NCBI RefSeq assembly: GCF_018130145.1
Contig: NZ_JAFCMB010000007.1
Coordinates: 268,032 to 332,031, forward strand
DNA: 64,000 bases
Direction of reading: 5' to 3'
From: Bradyrhizobium sp. AUGA SZCCT0176
GTDB lineage: Bacteria > Pseudomonadota > Alphaproteobacteria > Rhizobiales > Xanthobacteraceae
A program made the translations under genes and the position numbers. Positions 1 through 8,096 of this stretch are shown here, piece by piece. Numbering within the stretch: the stretch's first letter is position 1; each line of letters opens with the position of its first letter. A model generated the notes under the pieces. The model made no database searches and had not been told where the DNA came from. It saw only the letters and a program-made list of their open reading frames with translations.

Positions 1-760
1 CGATGCCCTTTGATCCCATGCCGGCCTCGGTGAGGCCGAGATGGATCGCGTAATCCGAACGCTCCGCGAGTACCTCGTATACCGCGATCAGATCCTGCAC
101 GGCGGAAACCTTCGCCGACAGGATCATCTTGTTCTTGGGCATGCCCAGTTCCTGGGCGCGGGCCGCCGACAGCAGCGCCGACTGCACCATGGCTTCGCGC
201 ATCACCGCGCGCGCATCGCGCGGGTTCGGCAAGGCGGTGTTCTCGTCCATCAGCTTGGTGAGCAGTTCCTGATCGAGCGAACCCCAATTGGCGCCGATGC
301 GGACCGCCTTGTTGTTCTTGTTGGCGATCTCGATGATGTCGGCGAACTGGGTGTCGCGCTTGTTCTTGAAGCCGACATTGCCGGGATTGATGCGGTATTT
401 GTCGAGCGCTTCGGCGCAGGCCGGATAATCCGCCAGCAGCTTGTGGCCGATGTAATGGAAATCGCCGATCAGGGGCGTGGTGATGCCGCGCTTGCGCAAA
501 CCGTCGCGAATGTGCGGAACGGCAGCGGCGGCCTCGTCACGGTCCACCGTGATGCGGACCATCTCGGAGCCGGCGCGCGACAAGGCTGCGACCTGGGCGA
601 TGGTGCCGTCGATATCGGCGGTGTCGGTGTTGGTCATCGACTGCACGACGATCGGCGCGCCGCCGCCGACGGCGACATTGCCGACCATGACCTGGGTGGT
701 TTTATGCCGGGCGCTGGGGCCGGCGACGTCGTCTTGCGGCGGTTTTTCGGGCTTGTTCAT
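1..760 (-). CDS. ispG: 4-hydroxy-3-methylbut-2-enyl diphosphate synthase (5' part)
   Basis: IspG (GcpE) is the iron-sulfur enzyme that converts 2-C-methyl-erythritol 2,4-cyclodiphosphate into HMBPP in the MEP isoprenoid pathway. The minus strand from an ATG at 758-760 encodes about 253 residues and runs off the left edge with no stop. The N-terminus carries the family signature VGNVAVGGGAPIVVQSMTNT, followed by TIM-barrel sequence such as RIGANWGSLDQEL. Family members are usually about 400-430 aa, so the C-terminal domain with the 4Fe-4S cysteines lies outside the window. Identification is confident; only the missing end is unknown. Confidence 0.95.
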   Translation of the reverse strand, partial: MNKPEKPPQDDVAGPSARHKTTQVMVGNVAVGGGAPIVVQSMTNTDTADIDGTIAQVAALSRAGSEMVRITVDRDEAAAAVPHIRDGLRKRGITTPLIGDFHYIGHKLLADYPACAEALDKYRINPGNVGFKNKRDTQFADIIEIANKNNKAVRIGANWGSLDQELLTKLMDENTALPNPRDARAVMREAMVQSALLSAARAQELGMPKNKMILSAKVSAVQDLIAVYEVLAERSDYAIHLGLTEAGMGSKGI

Positions 761-1086
761 GGCGTCTCGAATATCAGGTTTTGGTGACATTCACCAAGGG
801 GACGGGGATGGGCCAGCCGGCCGGACCCAGATTTGAATTTTATCTCTGTATTTTCAATGGCTTAATCCGGCCATTGCGGTTGGAGGCAGGCGATCAACAC
901 TCGGCCTCCCTGTCAGCTATATTGGACAGGAATCGCCGGATTGAAAGGGCAAGATGGGCCGGGCAGGGCGGCTTTTCATGTGACGTCGGAGACCCTCTTT
1001 TTGTTCAAGCGTGATCTTTTCGGAGAACCGGTTCCCACTTTTCCGGATCCTGCTCTACCATCATTCAAATAACGGGAGGTTTAGGC
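761..1086. other. Intergenic region between divergent ispG and sseA
   Basis: This 326-base stretch separates ispG (minus) from sseA (plus) and should hold both promoters. I see no convincing gene in it. Its right half contains a short dispersed-repeat-like sequence described separately (1007-1057), and GGGAGG at about 1075-1080 is the sseA ribosome binding site. Confidence 0.5.
1007..1057. repeat. Short Rhizobiales-type palindromic intergenic motif
   Basis: The stretch contains GATCTTTTCGG, then the 10-bp palindrome GAACCGGTTC (1025-1034), then TTTTCCGGATC, so the outer parts are imperfect inverted copies. From memory this closely matches a motif repeated many times between genes in Bradyrhizobium and other Rhizobiales. 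The copy number cannot be checked inside this window. Confidence 0.45.
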
Positions 1087-1953
1087 ATGTCGGAGCTGAT
1101 CAGTACGACGGAACTTGCCGGCATCCTCGACCGGCCCAACCTGCGGCTGTTCGATTGCACGACCTATCTCGAACCGGCGCCCGAAGGCAGCAACGCGCCC
1201 TATATCGCGGTGCCCGGCGACCAGACCTTCGCGGCTGGCCACATTCCCGGCGCGGATTTTCTCGACCTGCAGGGCGAATTCTCCCAACAGGGTATCGAGC
1301 TTCGCTTCATGATGCCTGATATCACGCAGCTCGAGGCGGCGTTCGGGCGGCACGGCGTCAGTGCCGATAGCCGCGTCGTGCTCTATTCGATCGGCACGCC
1401 GATGTGGGCGACGCGGTTCTGGTGGATGCTGAGATCGCTCGGCTTTGACAATGTCGCTGTTCTCGATGGCTGCTTCGACAAATGGAAGGCCGAGGAGCGG
1501 GAGATCGAGACGGGCGCGCCCAAGGGATATAAGAAGGCCACCTTCAAGGCGAAGCCGAGGCCCGGTCATTTCGTCGGCAAGGACGAGGTGCTCGCTGCTG
1601 TCCGAGATCACAGCGCCGTGGTCGTCAACGCGCTGGGCCCACAATTCCACCGGGGACTGGAGCCAAGCCGTTATGGCCGGCCCGGACGGATTCCCGGCAG
1701 CTGCAACGTATCGGCGGCAACCCTGCTCGATCCCTCGACGCGCGTTTTCGTGCTGCTTGCGGACGCCGAAGCGAAATTCGCGACGCAAGGCCTGCGCAAG
1801 GACAAGCAGGTGATCGCCTATTGCGGCGGCGGCATCTCGGCGACCATCGACCTGTTCCTGCTGCACCGGCTTGGCTACGACAACCTGACCCTCTACGACG
1901 CCTCGATGGGCGAATGGGCCAAGGACGAGGCGCTGCCGATCGAGACGGATTAG
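1087..1953 (+). CDS. sseA: Thiosulfate/3-mercaptopyruvate sulfurtransferase
   Basis: A 288-aa protein with two rhodanese domains, the usual length and layout of SseA-type sulfurtransferases, which move sulfane sulfur from 3-mercaptopyruvate or thiosulfate to an acceptor. The C-terminal domain carries the active-site loop CGGGIS with Cys246 as the persulfide-forming residue; the N-terminal domain is the inactive structural copy. The ATG is preceded by a strong GGGAGG ribosome binding site. The loop resembles the mercaptopyruvate type (CGSGVT) more than the thiosulfate type (CRKGVT), but substrate preference is an inference. It stands alone, divergent from ispG. Confidence 0.88.
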   Translation: MSELISTTELAGILDRPNLRLFDCTTYLEPAPEGSNAPYIAVPGDQTFAAGHIPGADFLDLQGEFSQQGIELRFMMPDITQLEAAFGRHGVSADSRVVLYSIGTPMWATRFWWMLRSLGFDNVAVLDGCFDKWKAEEREIETGAPKGYKKATFKAKPRPGHFVGKDEVLAAVRDHSAVVVNALGPQFHRGLEPSRYGRPGRIPGSCNVSAATLLDPSTRVFVLLADAEAKFATQGLRKDKQVIAYCGGGISATIDLFLLHRLGYDNLTLYDASMGEWAKDEALPIETD

Positions 1954-1990
1954 ATGTGGTGATTGTCGGACGGGCCGAAGACTCGCTTCA

Positions 1991-2130
1991 CCTCTCCCGC
2001 TTGCGGGGGACGAGACGAGCGAAGCTCGCTCTTAGGTCGGCGCGTAAGCGCCGGGTGGGGGCTCTCTCCACACGATCGGTCCGACTCGCGGCAACACCCC
2101 CACCCCGCCCTCCCCCGCAAGCGGGAGAGG
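1991..2130. repeat. Intergenic palindromic element (18-bp inverted repeats)
   Basis: Perfect 18-bp inverted repeats, CCTCTCCCGCTTGCGGGG at 1991-2008 and its reverse complement at 2113-2130, enclose about 100 bases with smaller hairpins such as GAGCGAAGCTC. It lies between sseA and the convergent EamA gene. The CTCTCCCGCTTGCGGG core is typical of dispersed palindromic repeats in Bradyrhizobium-like genomes. It could fold as a transcript end for either neighbour. Confidence 0.75.
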
Positions 2131-2167
2131 GAGCGCAGCGCCGTCGTGGATACACTCGAACTCCCCC

Positions 2168-3109
2168 TCACACGTTCGGATCGGGTGTTACTTCCGCCCT
2201 TGCCGCCACGGGCCGGTTGACGAGATAGAGCCCAGCGATGACCAGCAGCGCTGCGACGCCAAACGCGATCGTCAGCGTGTCGTGCAGGATGAAATACGCG
2301 GCCACCACGCCGAACAGCGGCGTGATGAAGGTGAAGGCCGACAATTTGCTGGCCGAATAGGTTTTCACCAGCGCAAACCACAGCAAGAACGTCAGGCCGA
2401 CCACCCAGAACGCCTGATAGGCCAGCAGCGCCAGCGACAGCGGCCCGGGAATATGGGTGATGGTTTCGCCGGAAATCCACGCCGCAAGCGCCAGGATCGG
2501 GATCGAGATCGCCACCTGATAGCCGAGCCCCTTTTCCGCCGGCGCCTTGATCAGCGCGGTGGCCTTGACGATTAGCGTCGTGGTCGCCCACAGCGCGCCG
2601 CCCACGACGATCAGCAGATCGCCCATCAACACCTTGGCATCGACATTGGCCTGGGGGACGCCGATCGCCAGCGCGACACCGGCAAAACTCAAAGCGAGCC
2701 CGCCCCATTGCGAGGCGCGCAGCCGTTCGCCGAGAAAGACATAGGAGCCGAGGGCTACGAAGAACGGCGCCGTGTACAGGAACACCGCGGCCCGCGACGC
2801 CGACGTCAGCAGCAGGCCGCGATAGATCAGCACGAATTCAATGCCGAAGATGACGCCCGCGATCATGCCGGGCCACAGCGTGCCGTCGCGCTCGAAGAAT
2901 CTGACGCCGCGAAACCAGCCGATGATCAGCAACACCGGCAGCGCGCCAAGCGAGCGGACCAGGGCCTGCAGCATCGGCGGCACGTCCGGCAATACCAGCT
3001 TCACCGCGATCTGATTAAAACCCCAGCTCAGGCACAGCATCAGCATCAAGGCGATAGCGCCCGGGGTGAGGGCACGCCCGGCGGCAGAGATCACAGGATT
3101 GGACGACAT
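2168..3109 (-). CDS. EamA/DMT-family transporter
   Basis: A 313-aa integral membrane protein of the drug/metabolite transporter superfamily, with two EamA repeats and about ten hydrophobic segments (first TPGAIALMLMLCLSWGFNQI). Members export amino acids, nucleosides or xenobiotics; the substrate here cannot be read from sequence. The start codon is 32 bases downstream of the zur stop on the same strand, so co-transcription with zur is plausible. That would hint at a metal-related role, but the link is weak. The 3' end abuts the palindromic element at 1991-2130. Confidence 0.8.
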   Translation of the reverse strand: MSSNPVISAAGRALTPGAIALMLMLCLSWGFNQIAVKLVLPDVPPMLQALVRSLGALPVLLIIGWFRGVRFFERDGTLWPGMIAGVIFGIEFVLIYRGLLLTSASRAAVFLYTAPFFVALGSYVFLGERLRASQWGGLALSFAGVALAIGVPQANVDAKVLMGDLLIVVGGALWATTTLIVKATALIKAPAEKGLGYQVAISIPILALAAWISGETITHIPGPLSLALLAYQAFWVVGLTFLLWFALVKTYSASKLSAFTFITPLFGVVAAYFILHDTLTIAFGVAALLVIAGLYLVNRPVAARAEVTPDPNV

Positions 3110-3141
3110 TTATCCTCGTAGCCCGGCTTGGCGCCGCGTTC

Positions 3142-3627
3142 TTATTTCTGACAATGCGCGCAGGTGCCGGCAATCTCGACGACGGAAAGCTTTGGCGCAA
3201 AGCCGGACGCGCGCGCCGCCGCATTGAGGCTTTGCGCGACCGGGGCCGCGGGAATTTCGCCGACCGAGCCGCAATGGTCGCAGATCAGGAACGCCACCAT
3301 CGCGGTCGCGTCATGGTCGTGCGCGCAGGCGAGAAAGGCGTTGCGGCTTTCGATGCGGTGGACGAGGCCGTTTTCCATCAGGAAATCCAGCGCGCGGTAG
3401 ACCGTGATCGGCGCCGGCCGCGGCATCGTCTTGGCGAGTTCGTCGATCACCTCATAGGCCCCGAGCGGACGGTGGCTGGACAGCAGCGCCAGCAGCACCT
3501 GACGCCGGATCGGAGTGAATTTCTGCGCCCGCTTGGCGCAAACCTGCTCGGCATGCGCGATCGCGTCCGCGGCGCAGCGGCCGTGATCGTGGTCGGGTGC
3601 GGGAAAGGTAGGTTTTGCCAGGGTCAT
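3142..3627 (-). CDS. zur: Fur-family zinc uptake regulator (Zur)
   Basis: A 161-aa Fur-superfamily repressor with an N-terminal winged helix (FTPIRRQVLLALLSSHRPLG...ITVYRALDFL) and two CxxC pairs for the structural zinc: Cys116/119 (CDHC) and the C-terminal Cys156/159 (CAHC). A histidine-rich start (HDHGR) and the motif HDHDA fit a zinc sensor. The ATG at 3625-3627 was preferred to an upstream in-frame start at 3747 because the Fur fold begins right after it. It is divergent from the marR-emrAB operon. No clear Zur box was seen upstream. Zur rather than Fur or PerR is judged from the cysteine pattern. Confidence 0.82.
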   Translation of the reverse strand: MTLAKPTFPAPDHDHGRCAADAIAHAEQVCAKRAQKFTPIRRQVLLALLSSHRPLGAYEVIDELAKTMPRPAPITVYRALDFLMENGLVHRIESRNAFLACAHDHDATAMVAFLICDHCGSVGEIPAAPVAQSLNAAARASGFAPKLSVVEIAGTCAHCQK

Positions 3628-3739
3628 TGCGTCAGGTTTGTAGCATTTTGGCGCCCAATCCCAAAGCCCGGTGGTTCCGCAGACACCAGCCATGTTCTGA
3701 GGGCGGAGCTGGTAACACTTAACCCGGCATGCAGAATTC

Positions 3740-3774
3740 ATAAGCAAGCTTATAATATCCGAAGCTTATGGAGG
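3740..3774 (+). promoter_or_regulatory. Candidate MarR operator and promoter of marR-emrAB
   Basis: An inverted repeat ATAAGC-AA-GCTTAT (3740-3753) is followed by a second AAGCTTAT (3762-3769) 16 bases downstream of the first. TATAAT at 3751-3756 sits within the array as a possible -10 box, and the ribosome binding site GGAGG (3770-3774) follows directly. Sites overlapping the promoter of their own gene are typical of MarR repressors. Autoregulation is inferred. Confidence 0.55.
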
Positions 3775-3780
3775 CTGGCG

Positions 3781-4260
3781 ATGCGCGGTTCCGTGGATAT
3801 GAACTTCCTGTTTACGCTCGGCGAAGTGCAGCGGATGATGCGCGCCTATGCCGACAAGCAGGCGGCGCGCTATGGCATCACCCGCGCGCAATGGGCGGTT
3901 TTGGCCAAGGTCGAACGATCCGAAGGCCTGAAGCAGACGGAACTCGCCGAACTGATGGAAATGCAGCCGATCACGCTGACGCGATTGATCGACAAGCTCT
4001 GCGACAATGGCTGGATCGAGCGCCGCGGCGACGAGACCGACCGCCGCGTCAACCGGCTTTACCTGAAGAAGGCCGCGCGGCCGCTGCTCGGCAAGCTAGC
4101 CGGGTTGCGCTCCGAACTCACCGCGACCGCGCTCGAAGGCATCAATCCCGCCGACGCCCACCGCCTGCTGTCGCAACTCGATCTGATCAAGGAAAACGTT
4201 CGCAACGCGGTCCAGAATCCGCCCAGTGAACCGCCCAGGAAGGAACAGCGCTATGGCTGA
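3781..4260 (+). CDS. MarR-family transcriptional regulator
   Basis: A 159-aa winged-helix regulator of the MarR family. The central region (KQTELAELMEMQPITLTRLIDKLCDNGWIERR) is the recognition helix and the wing (GDETDRRVNRLYL) carries the family's DxRxxR-type residues. The ATG at 3781 follows GGAGG with 6-base spacing; longer in-frame readings upstream run antisense to zur and are rejected. Its stop overlaps the emrA start (ATGGCTGA), so it heads a marR-emrA-emrB operon. Family knowledge suggests it represses the operon until an aromatic or lipophilic ligand binds. The candidate operator lies at 3740-3769. Confidence 0.9.
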   Translation: MRGSVDMNFLFTLGEVQRMMRAYADKQAARYGITRAQWAVLAKVERSEGLKQTELAELMEMQPITLTRLIDKLCDNGWIERRGDETDRRVNRLYLKKAARPLLGKLAGLRSELTATALEGINPADAHRLLSQLDLIKENVRNAVQNPPSEPPRKEQRYG

Positions 4261-5440
4261 TCCCGTGCTCAAATTCCCCCCCGAGCAGAAGGCTGCCGAA
4301 CAGAAGGCCAGTCCGGATTCGCCGACGCCGCGCCCGAAACTGGCCGCGGAGCCGCGCCGCCGGCTGATGGCCGGCATGCGCCGCTATCGCCGTTTCCTGC
4401 TGCTGGTGGTGCTGCCGCTGGTCGCCGCGGTGGCCGGGATTACCTTTTATCTCAATGGCGGCCGCTACGTGACCACCGATGATGCCTATGTCGGTGCGCA
4501 GAAGGTGCTGATCACGTCAGACGTATCAGGCAAGATCATCAACGTGACCGTGAAGGAAGGCCAGCAGGTCTCGACCGGCGACACCCTGTTCCAGATCGAT
4601 CCGGTGCCGTTCCGCCTGGCGGTAGCGCAGGCGCGCTCCAAACTTGACGACGCCAAAGTCAGCCACGACACCCTTGTCGCCAATGTGAAGCTGTACGGGC
4701 AGACCATCGAACTGGTCAACGCCGGCATCGCGCTCAAGCAAAAGGACGTCGAACGCAAGAATTCGCTGGTCAAGAGCCAGGCCGGCTCGCAGCTCGATCT
4801 CGACAACAGCGCCACGACCCTGGTCACCGCACAGGCGCAGCGCCAGCTGGTCACACAACAACGATCCAACGCCCTCAACCAGCTGCTCGGCGATCCCGAG
4901 CTGCCGCTCGAAGCGTTTCCGGCCTACATGCAGGCCAAGGCGGCGCTAGACGACGCCCAGCGCAACCTTGATTTGACCACCGTGCGCGCGCCGATGAACG
5001 GCGTCGCGACGCAGGTCGAGCAGATCCAGCTCGGCCGCTTCGTGATGGCGGGCAGCCCGGTGTTTTCCATCATCGACGTCGCCAACCCCTGGGTCGACGC
5101 CAATCCGAAGGAGTCCGACTTCACCTATGTGGCGGTCGGCCAGAGCGTCACGCTCGACGTCGACGCCTTCCCCAACCACGTGTTCAAGGGCACGGTCGGC
5201 TCGCTCTCGCCCGGCACCGGCGCGCAATTCGCGATCCTGCCGCCGCAGAACGCGACCGGCAATTTCGTCAAGGTGGTGCAGCGCGTTCCGGTGCGGATCT
5301 ATTTCGACAAGAACGACAAGTTCGTCCGCAAGCTGAAAGCCGGCATGAGCGTCTATGCCAGCATCGACACCAACCATCGCCGCTCGCTCGCGCACCTGCT
5401 CGGCTTGACGCCGGCGGCGGCTAACCACGAAACCGACTGA
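4253..5440 (+). CDS. emrA: HlyD/EmrA-family periplasmic adaptor
   Basis: A 395-aa membrane-fusion protein. After a proline/lysine-rich cytoplasmic tail there is one transmembrane helix (about residues 40-60), then the split biotinyl-lipoyl motif (TDDAYVGAQ...VLITSDVSGKI and later VRAPMNGVATQV) around a long coiled-coil hairpin, then a beta-barrel domain. EmrA proteins link an inner-membrane MFS pump to an outer-membrane channel. The ATG at 4253 overlaps the marR stop and has GGAAGGA upstream; an in-frame ATG at 4226 lies within marR and is less likely. emrB starts 2 bases after its stop. Confidence 0.9.
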   Translation: MADPVLKFPPEQKAAEQKASPDSPTPRPKLAAEPRRRLMAGMRRYRRFLLLVVLPLVAAVAGITFYLNGGRYVTTDDAYVGAQKVLITSDVSGKIINVTVKEGQQVSTGDTLFQIDPVPFRLAVAQARSKLDDAKVSHDTLVANVKLYGQTIELVNAGIALKQKDVERKNSLVKSQAGSQLDLDNSATTLVTAQAQRQLVTQQRSNALNQLLGDPELPLEAFPAYMQAKAALDDAQRNLDLTTVRAPMNGVATQVEQIQLGRFVMAGSPVFSIIDVANPWVDANPKESDFTYVAVGQSVTLDVDAFPNHVFKGTVGSLSPGTGAQFAILPPQNATGNFVKVVQRVPVRIYFDKNDKFVRKLKAGMSVYASIDTNHRRSLAHLLGLTPAAANHETD

Positions 5441-5442
5441 CC

Positions 5443-7002
5443 ATGCCGGCGCAGGGCCCGACACCAACTGCGGTTCCCGGCCTGCGCCGGAACATGGTGA
5501 CGATCTGCGCCATGACGGCGACGATCATGCAGGCGCTCGACACCACCATCGCCAATGTCGCGCTGCCTTACATGCAGGGTTCGCTGTCGGCCTCGCAGGA
5601 CCAGATCAACTGGGTGCTGACCTCCTATATCGTCGCCGCCGCGATCATGACCGCGCCGGTGGGGTGGATCGCCAACCGCTTCGGCCGCAAGCGCATCTTC
5701 ATCATCTGCTCGGGCGGCTTCACGATTGCTTCCGTGCTGTGCGGCCTCGCGCAAGACATCAACCAGATGGTGCTGTTTCGTTTGCTGCAGGGCGTGTTCG
5801 GCGCGGCCCTGGTGCCGCTGTCGCAGGCGGTGATGCTGGATTCCTACGCGCTGCATGAGCGCGCCAAGGCGATGGCAATCTGGGGCATGGGCGTGATGAT
5901 GGGTCCGATCATGGGACCCTCATTAGGCGCGTGGCTGACCGAAACCTATTCCTGGCATTGGGTGTTCTTCGTCAATTTGCCGTTCGGCATCTTCACCGTG
6001 CTCGGCCTCATGATCTTCATGGACGAGACCGGAAAGGACCAGGAGCTGCGCTTCGACTGGTTCGGCTTCACGGCGCTGGCGGTCTCGATCGGATCGCTGC
6101 AGCTGGCGCTCGACCGCGGCGAGCAGCTCGGCTGGCTGGAATCCAACGAGATCATCGCCGAGTTCATCATCGCCGGCATCGGGTTCTATTATTTCCTGGC
6201 GCATTCGTTCACCACCTCGAAGCCGTTCATCCAGTTCGCGCTGTTCAAGGACAAGAATTTCGTCGGCGGCTGCGTGTTCATGGCGGTCATGGGCCTGGTG
6301 CTGTTTTCGACCATGGCGCTGTCGTCGCCGTTCCTGCAGAACGTGATCGGCTATCCCATCATCACCGCCGGCGTGCTGCTGGCGACCCGCGGCTGCGGCA
6401 CTTTCGTCGCGATGATGCTGGTCGGCCGCATGATGCGCTTTGTCGAGGCGCGCAATCTGATCATCACAGGCCTCAGCATCACGGCTATTTCGCTGTTCTA
6501 CATGACCGGCTGGACCGACCAGACCGGCGTCACCGAGATCGTCGTGATCAGCGTGCTGCAGGGATTCGGGTTCGGCCTGGTGTTCGTGCCGCTGTCCACC
6601 GTGGCGTTCCTCACGCTGCCCAATCACCTGCGCACCGACGGCACCTCGATGCTGACATTGATGCGCAATGTCGCGAGCTCGGTCGGCATTTCGATCGTGA
6701 TCTCGCAGCTGACCGAGGGATCGCGGCGGGTCTATGCGGGGCTGTCGGAAAATATCAACCCGTTCAACCACGCCCTGCAGATGCCCAATGTGCGCGGCAT
6801 GATCGATCTTGGCACCGATACCGGCCGCGCCATGGCGGACGCCATGGTCAAGGCGCAGTCGCAGATCATCGCCTTCTCGCAGGACTACCAGCTGGTGATG
6901 TTGTTCGTTCTGGTCTCGATCCCGCTGGCCATCATGATCGGTTCGACCAAGGCGACGCTGCGTGCGCAGTCGGTGGCGCCGGATCATGCTGTCATCGAGT
7001 AG
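5443..7002 (+). CDS. emrB: DHA2-family MFS multidrug efflux pump
   Basis: A 519-aa, 14-TM major facilitator of the EmrB/QacA type. Visible signatures are the TM1 motif LDTTIANVALPYMQGSL, the loop 2-3 motif GWIANRFGRKRIF and the TM5 motif GPIMGPSLGAWLTETYSWHW. It exports hydrophobic or aromatic compounds by proton antiport together with EmrA. No outer-membrane TolC-like partner is encoded next to it. Its stop lies three bases from the convergent EamA gene. Confidence 0.92.
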   Translation: MPAQGPTPTAVPGLRRNMVTICAMTATIMQALDTTIANVALPYMQGSLSASQDQINWVLTSYIVAAAIMTAPVGWIANRFGRKRIFIICSGGFTIASVLCGLAQDINQMVLFRLLQGVFGAALVPLSQAVMLDSYALHERAKAMAIWGMGVMMGPIMGPSLGAWLTETYSWHWVFFVNLPFGIFTVLGLMIFMDETGKDQELRFDWFGFTALAVSIGSLQLALDRGEQLGWLESNEIIAEFIIAGIGFYYFLAHSFTTSKPFIQFALFKDKNFVGGCVFMAVMGLVLFSTMALSSPFLQNVIGYPIITAGVLLATRGCGTFVAMMLVGRMMRFVEARNLIITGLSITAISLFYMTGWTDQTGVTEIVVISVLQGFGFGLVFVPLSTVAFLTLPNHLRTDGTSMLTLMRNVASSVGISIVISQLTEGSRRVYAGLSENINPFNHALQMPNVRGMIDLGTDTGRAMADAMVKAQSQIIAFSQDYQLVMLFVLVSIPLAIMIGSTKATLRAQSVAPDHAVIE

Positions 7003-7005
7003 AGA

Positions 7006-7929
7006 CTATCGCGCCTCGCCCGGCTTTGACCGCAGGCACAAATACATGCCGCCAAGCGAGAGCGCGCCGCCGATCAGATGGATGATTGTCGGCGCCTCGC
7101 CGAGAAAGCGGATCGACAGCACCGCGCTGACGATCGGGCCGAGATAGAGGCTGAGCGAAGTCGATACCGCGCCGAAGCGCCCCCCGAGCCAGGCATAGGC
7201 CCCGTAGGCAAACAGCCCGGGGACGAGACCCGCAAAGAGATAGACGAGCGCGGCGCGGCCGGTGAAGGCGGCTGATGGCGTCTGCCAGATTTCATGGATC
7301 GCAAACGGCAGCGAGAACAGCGCGCCGGCCGCCGCGAACAGGCCGATCCGCGCCAAAAAGCTGACGCCCTGGCCAACGCGGTTTTGCATCAGCGTGTATC
7401 CAGCCCAGCCCAGCATCGCGAGCAGCGCCAGGAGATCGCCGGTGGAGAGGCCCGTCCCGACCGAGGCCTGTCCTTTGGTGATGATCAGGAGCGCGCCGGC
7501 CAGCGCGACCGCCATGCCGATGATTTGCCTGCGGGCAATGGATTCCCGCCCCGTGGCAAAGGAGAACAGCAGCACGACGATCGGCGACAGCGCCATGATC
7601 AGCGCGAGGTTGATCGCCGACGTGGTGATCCCGGCGACATAGACCGGGCCGCCGCAGATGAACATGCCGAGAAAGCCGGCCAGCGCGATGCCCGGCCACT
7701 GCCCGCGCAACGATGCGGGCTTCTCGCGCAGCGCCATCACGACGACCGGCAGCAGGCCGAGCGCCACGATGCTCCAGCGGAAGAACGCGATCGAGAACGG
7801 CGGAACGCTGCCGGCCACGCCGCGCGCCAGGATCATGTTGGAGACCTGGGCGGTGGCGACCAGGAGGAAGCCGAGCAGGCCCAGCACTTCGTGCGTCCGC
7901 GCGCCTGTTGCCGCTTGTGGTTCGCTCAT
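7006..7929 (-). CDS. EamA/DMT-family transporter
   Basis: A 307-aa protein with two EamA domains and about ten transmembrane segments (HEVLGLLGFLLVATAQVSNM at the start; the second repeat begins near LSTGDLLALLAMLGWAGYTL). Substrate unknown. The ATG at 7927-7929 was chosen over an upstream reading whose extra residues are charged and unlike a membrane protein start. It is tail to tail with emrB and not obviously linked to it. It is only distantly similar to the EamA protein at 2168-3109. Confidence 0.78.
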   Translation of the reverse strand: MSEPQAATGARTHEVLGLLGFLLVATAQVSNMILARGVAGSVPPFSIAFFRWSIVALGLLPVVVMALREKPASLRGQWPGIALAGFLGMFICGGPVYVAGITTSAINLALIMALSPIVVLLFSFATGRESIARRQIIGMAVALAGALLIITKGQASVGTGLSTGDLLALLAMLGWAGYTLMQNRVGQGVSFLARIGLFAAAGALFSLPFAIHEIWQTPSAAFTGRAALVYLFAGLVPGLFAYGAYAWLGGRFGAVSTSLSLYLGPIVSAVLSIRFLGEAPTIIHLIGGALSLGGMYLCLRSKPGEAR

Positions 7930-8008
7930 GGTCGATCGCTTCTGACATTCCCGTCGGCGCGGTCCTGCCCCGCCGCCCCTGTCAGCTAGCACATCGATCC
8001 GAGCAGCT

Positions 8009-8090
8009 CTAGCGGCAGCCGAAACTCGTGGCCTGCGTTACCGGCCCGCTGCCGTTCCGTCAGCAGGATCTCGTCGGGGGCGGTGCCGTA
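8009..8090 (-). pseudogene. Remnant of the 3' end of a tannase-family gene
   Basis: Bases 8009-8058 are identical over 50 positions to 14236-14285, the last 50 bases of the tannase-family gene including its stop codon. After them, 8059-8081 match 14342-14364 at 20 of 23 positions, as if 56 intervening bases were deleted. Similarity then fades before the esterase stop at 8097. The fragment encodes nothing useful. It is what remains of a second copy of the tannase gene or of a duplication made when the 8.1-14.2 kb block arrived. Confidence 0.8.
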
Positions 8091-8096
8091 CCCGCT

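Noticed and set aside
41..787. A plus-strand frame at the left edge
   Set aside because: It is antisense to ispG, whose conserved motifs are clear on the minus strand.
3154..4260. A 368-codon frame joining antisense zur sequence to MarR
   Set aside because: Only the last 159 codons encode the MarR protein, which has its own ATG and strong ribosome site; the front is antisense to zur.
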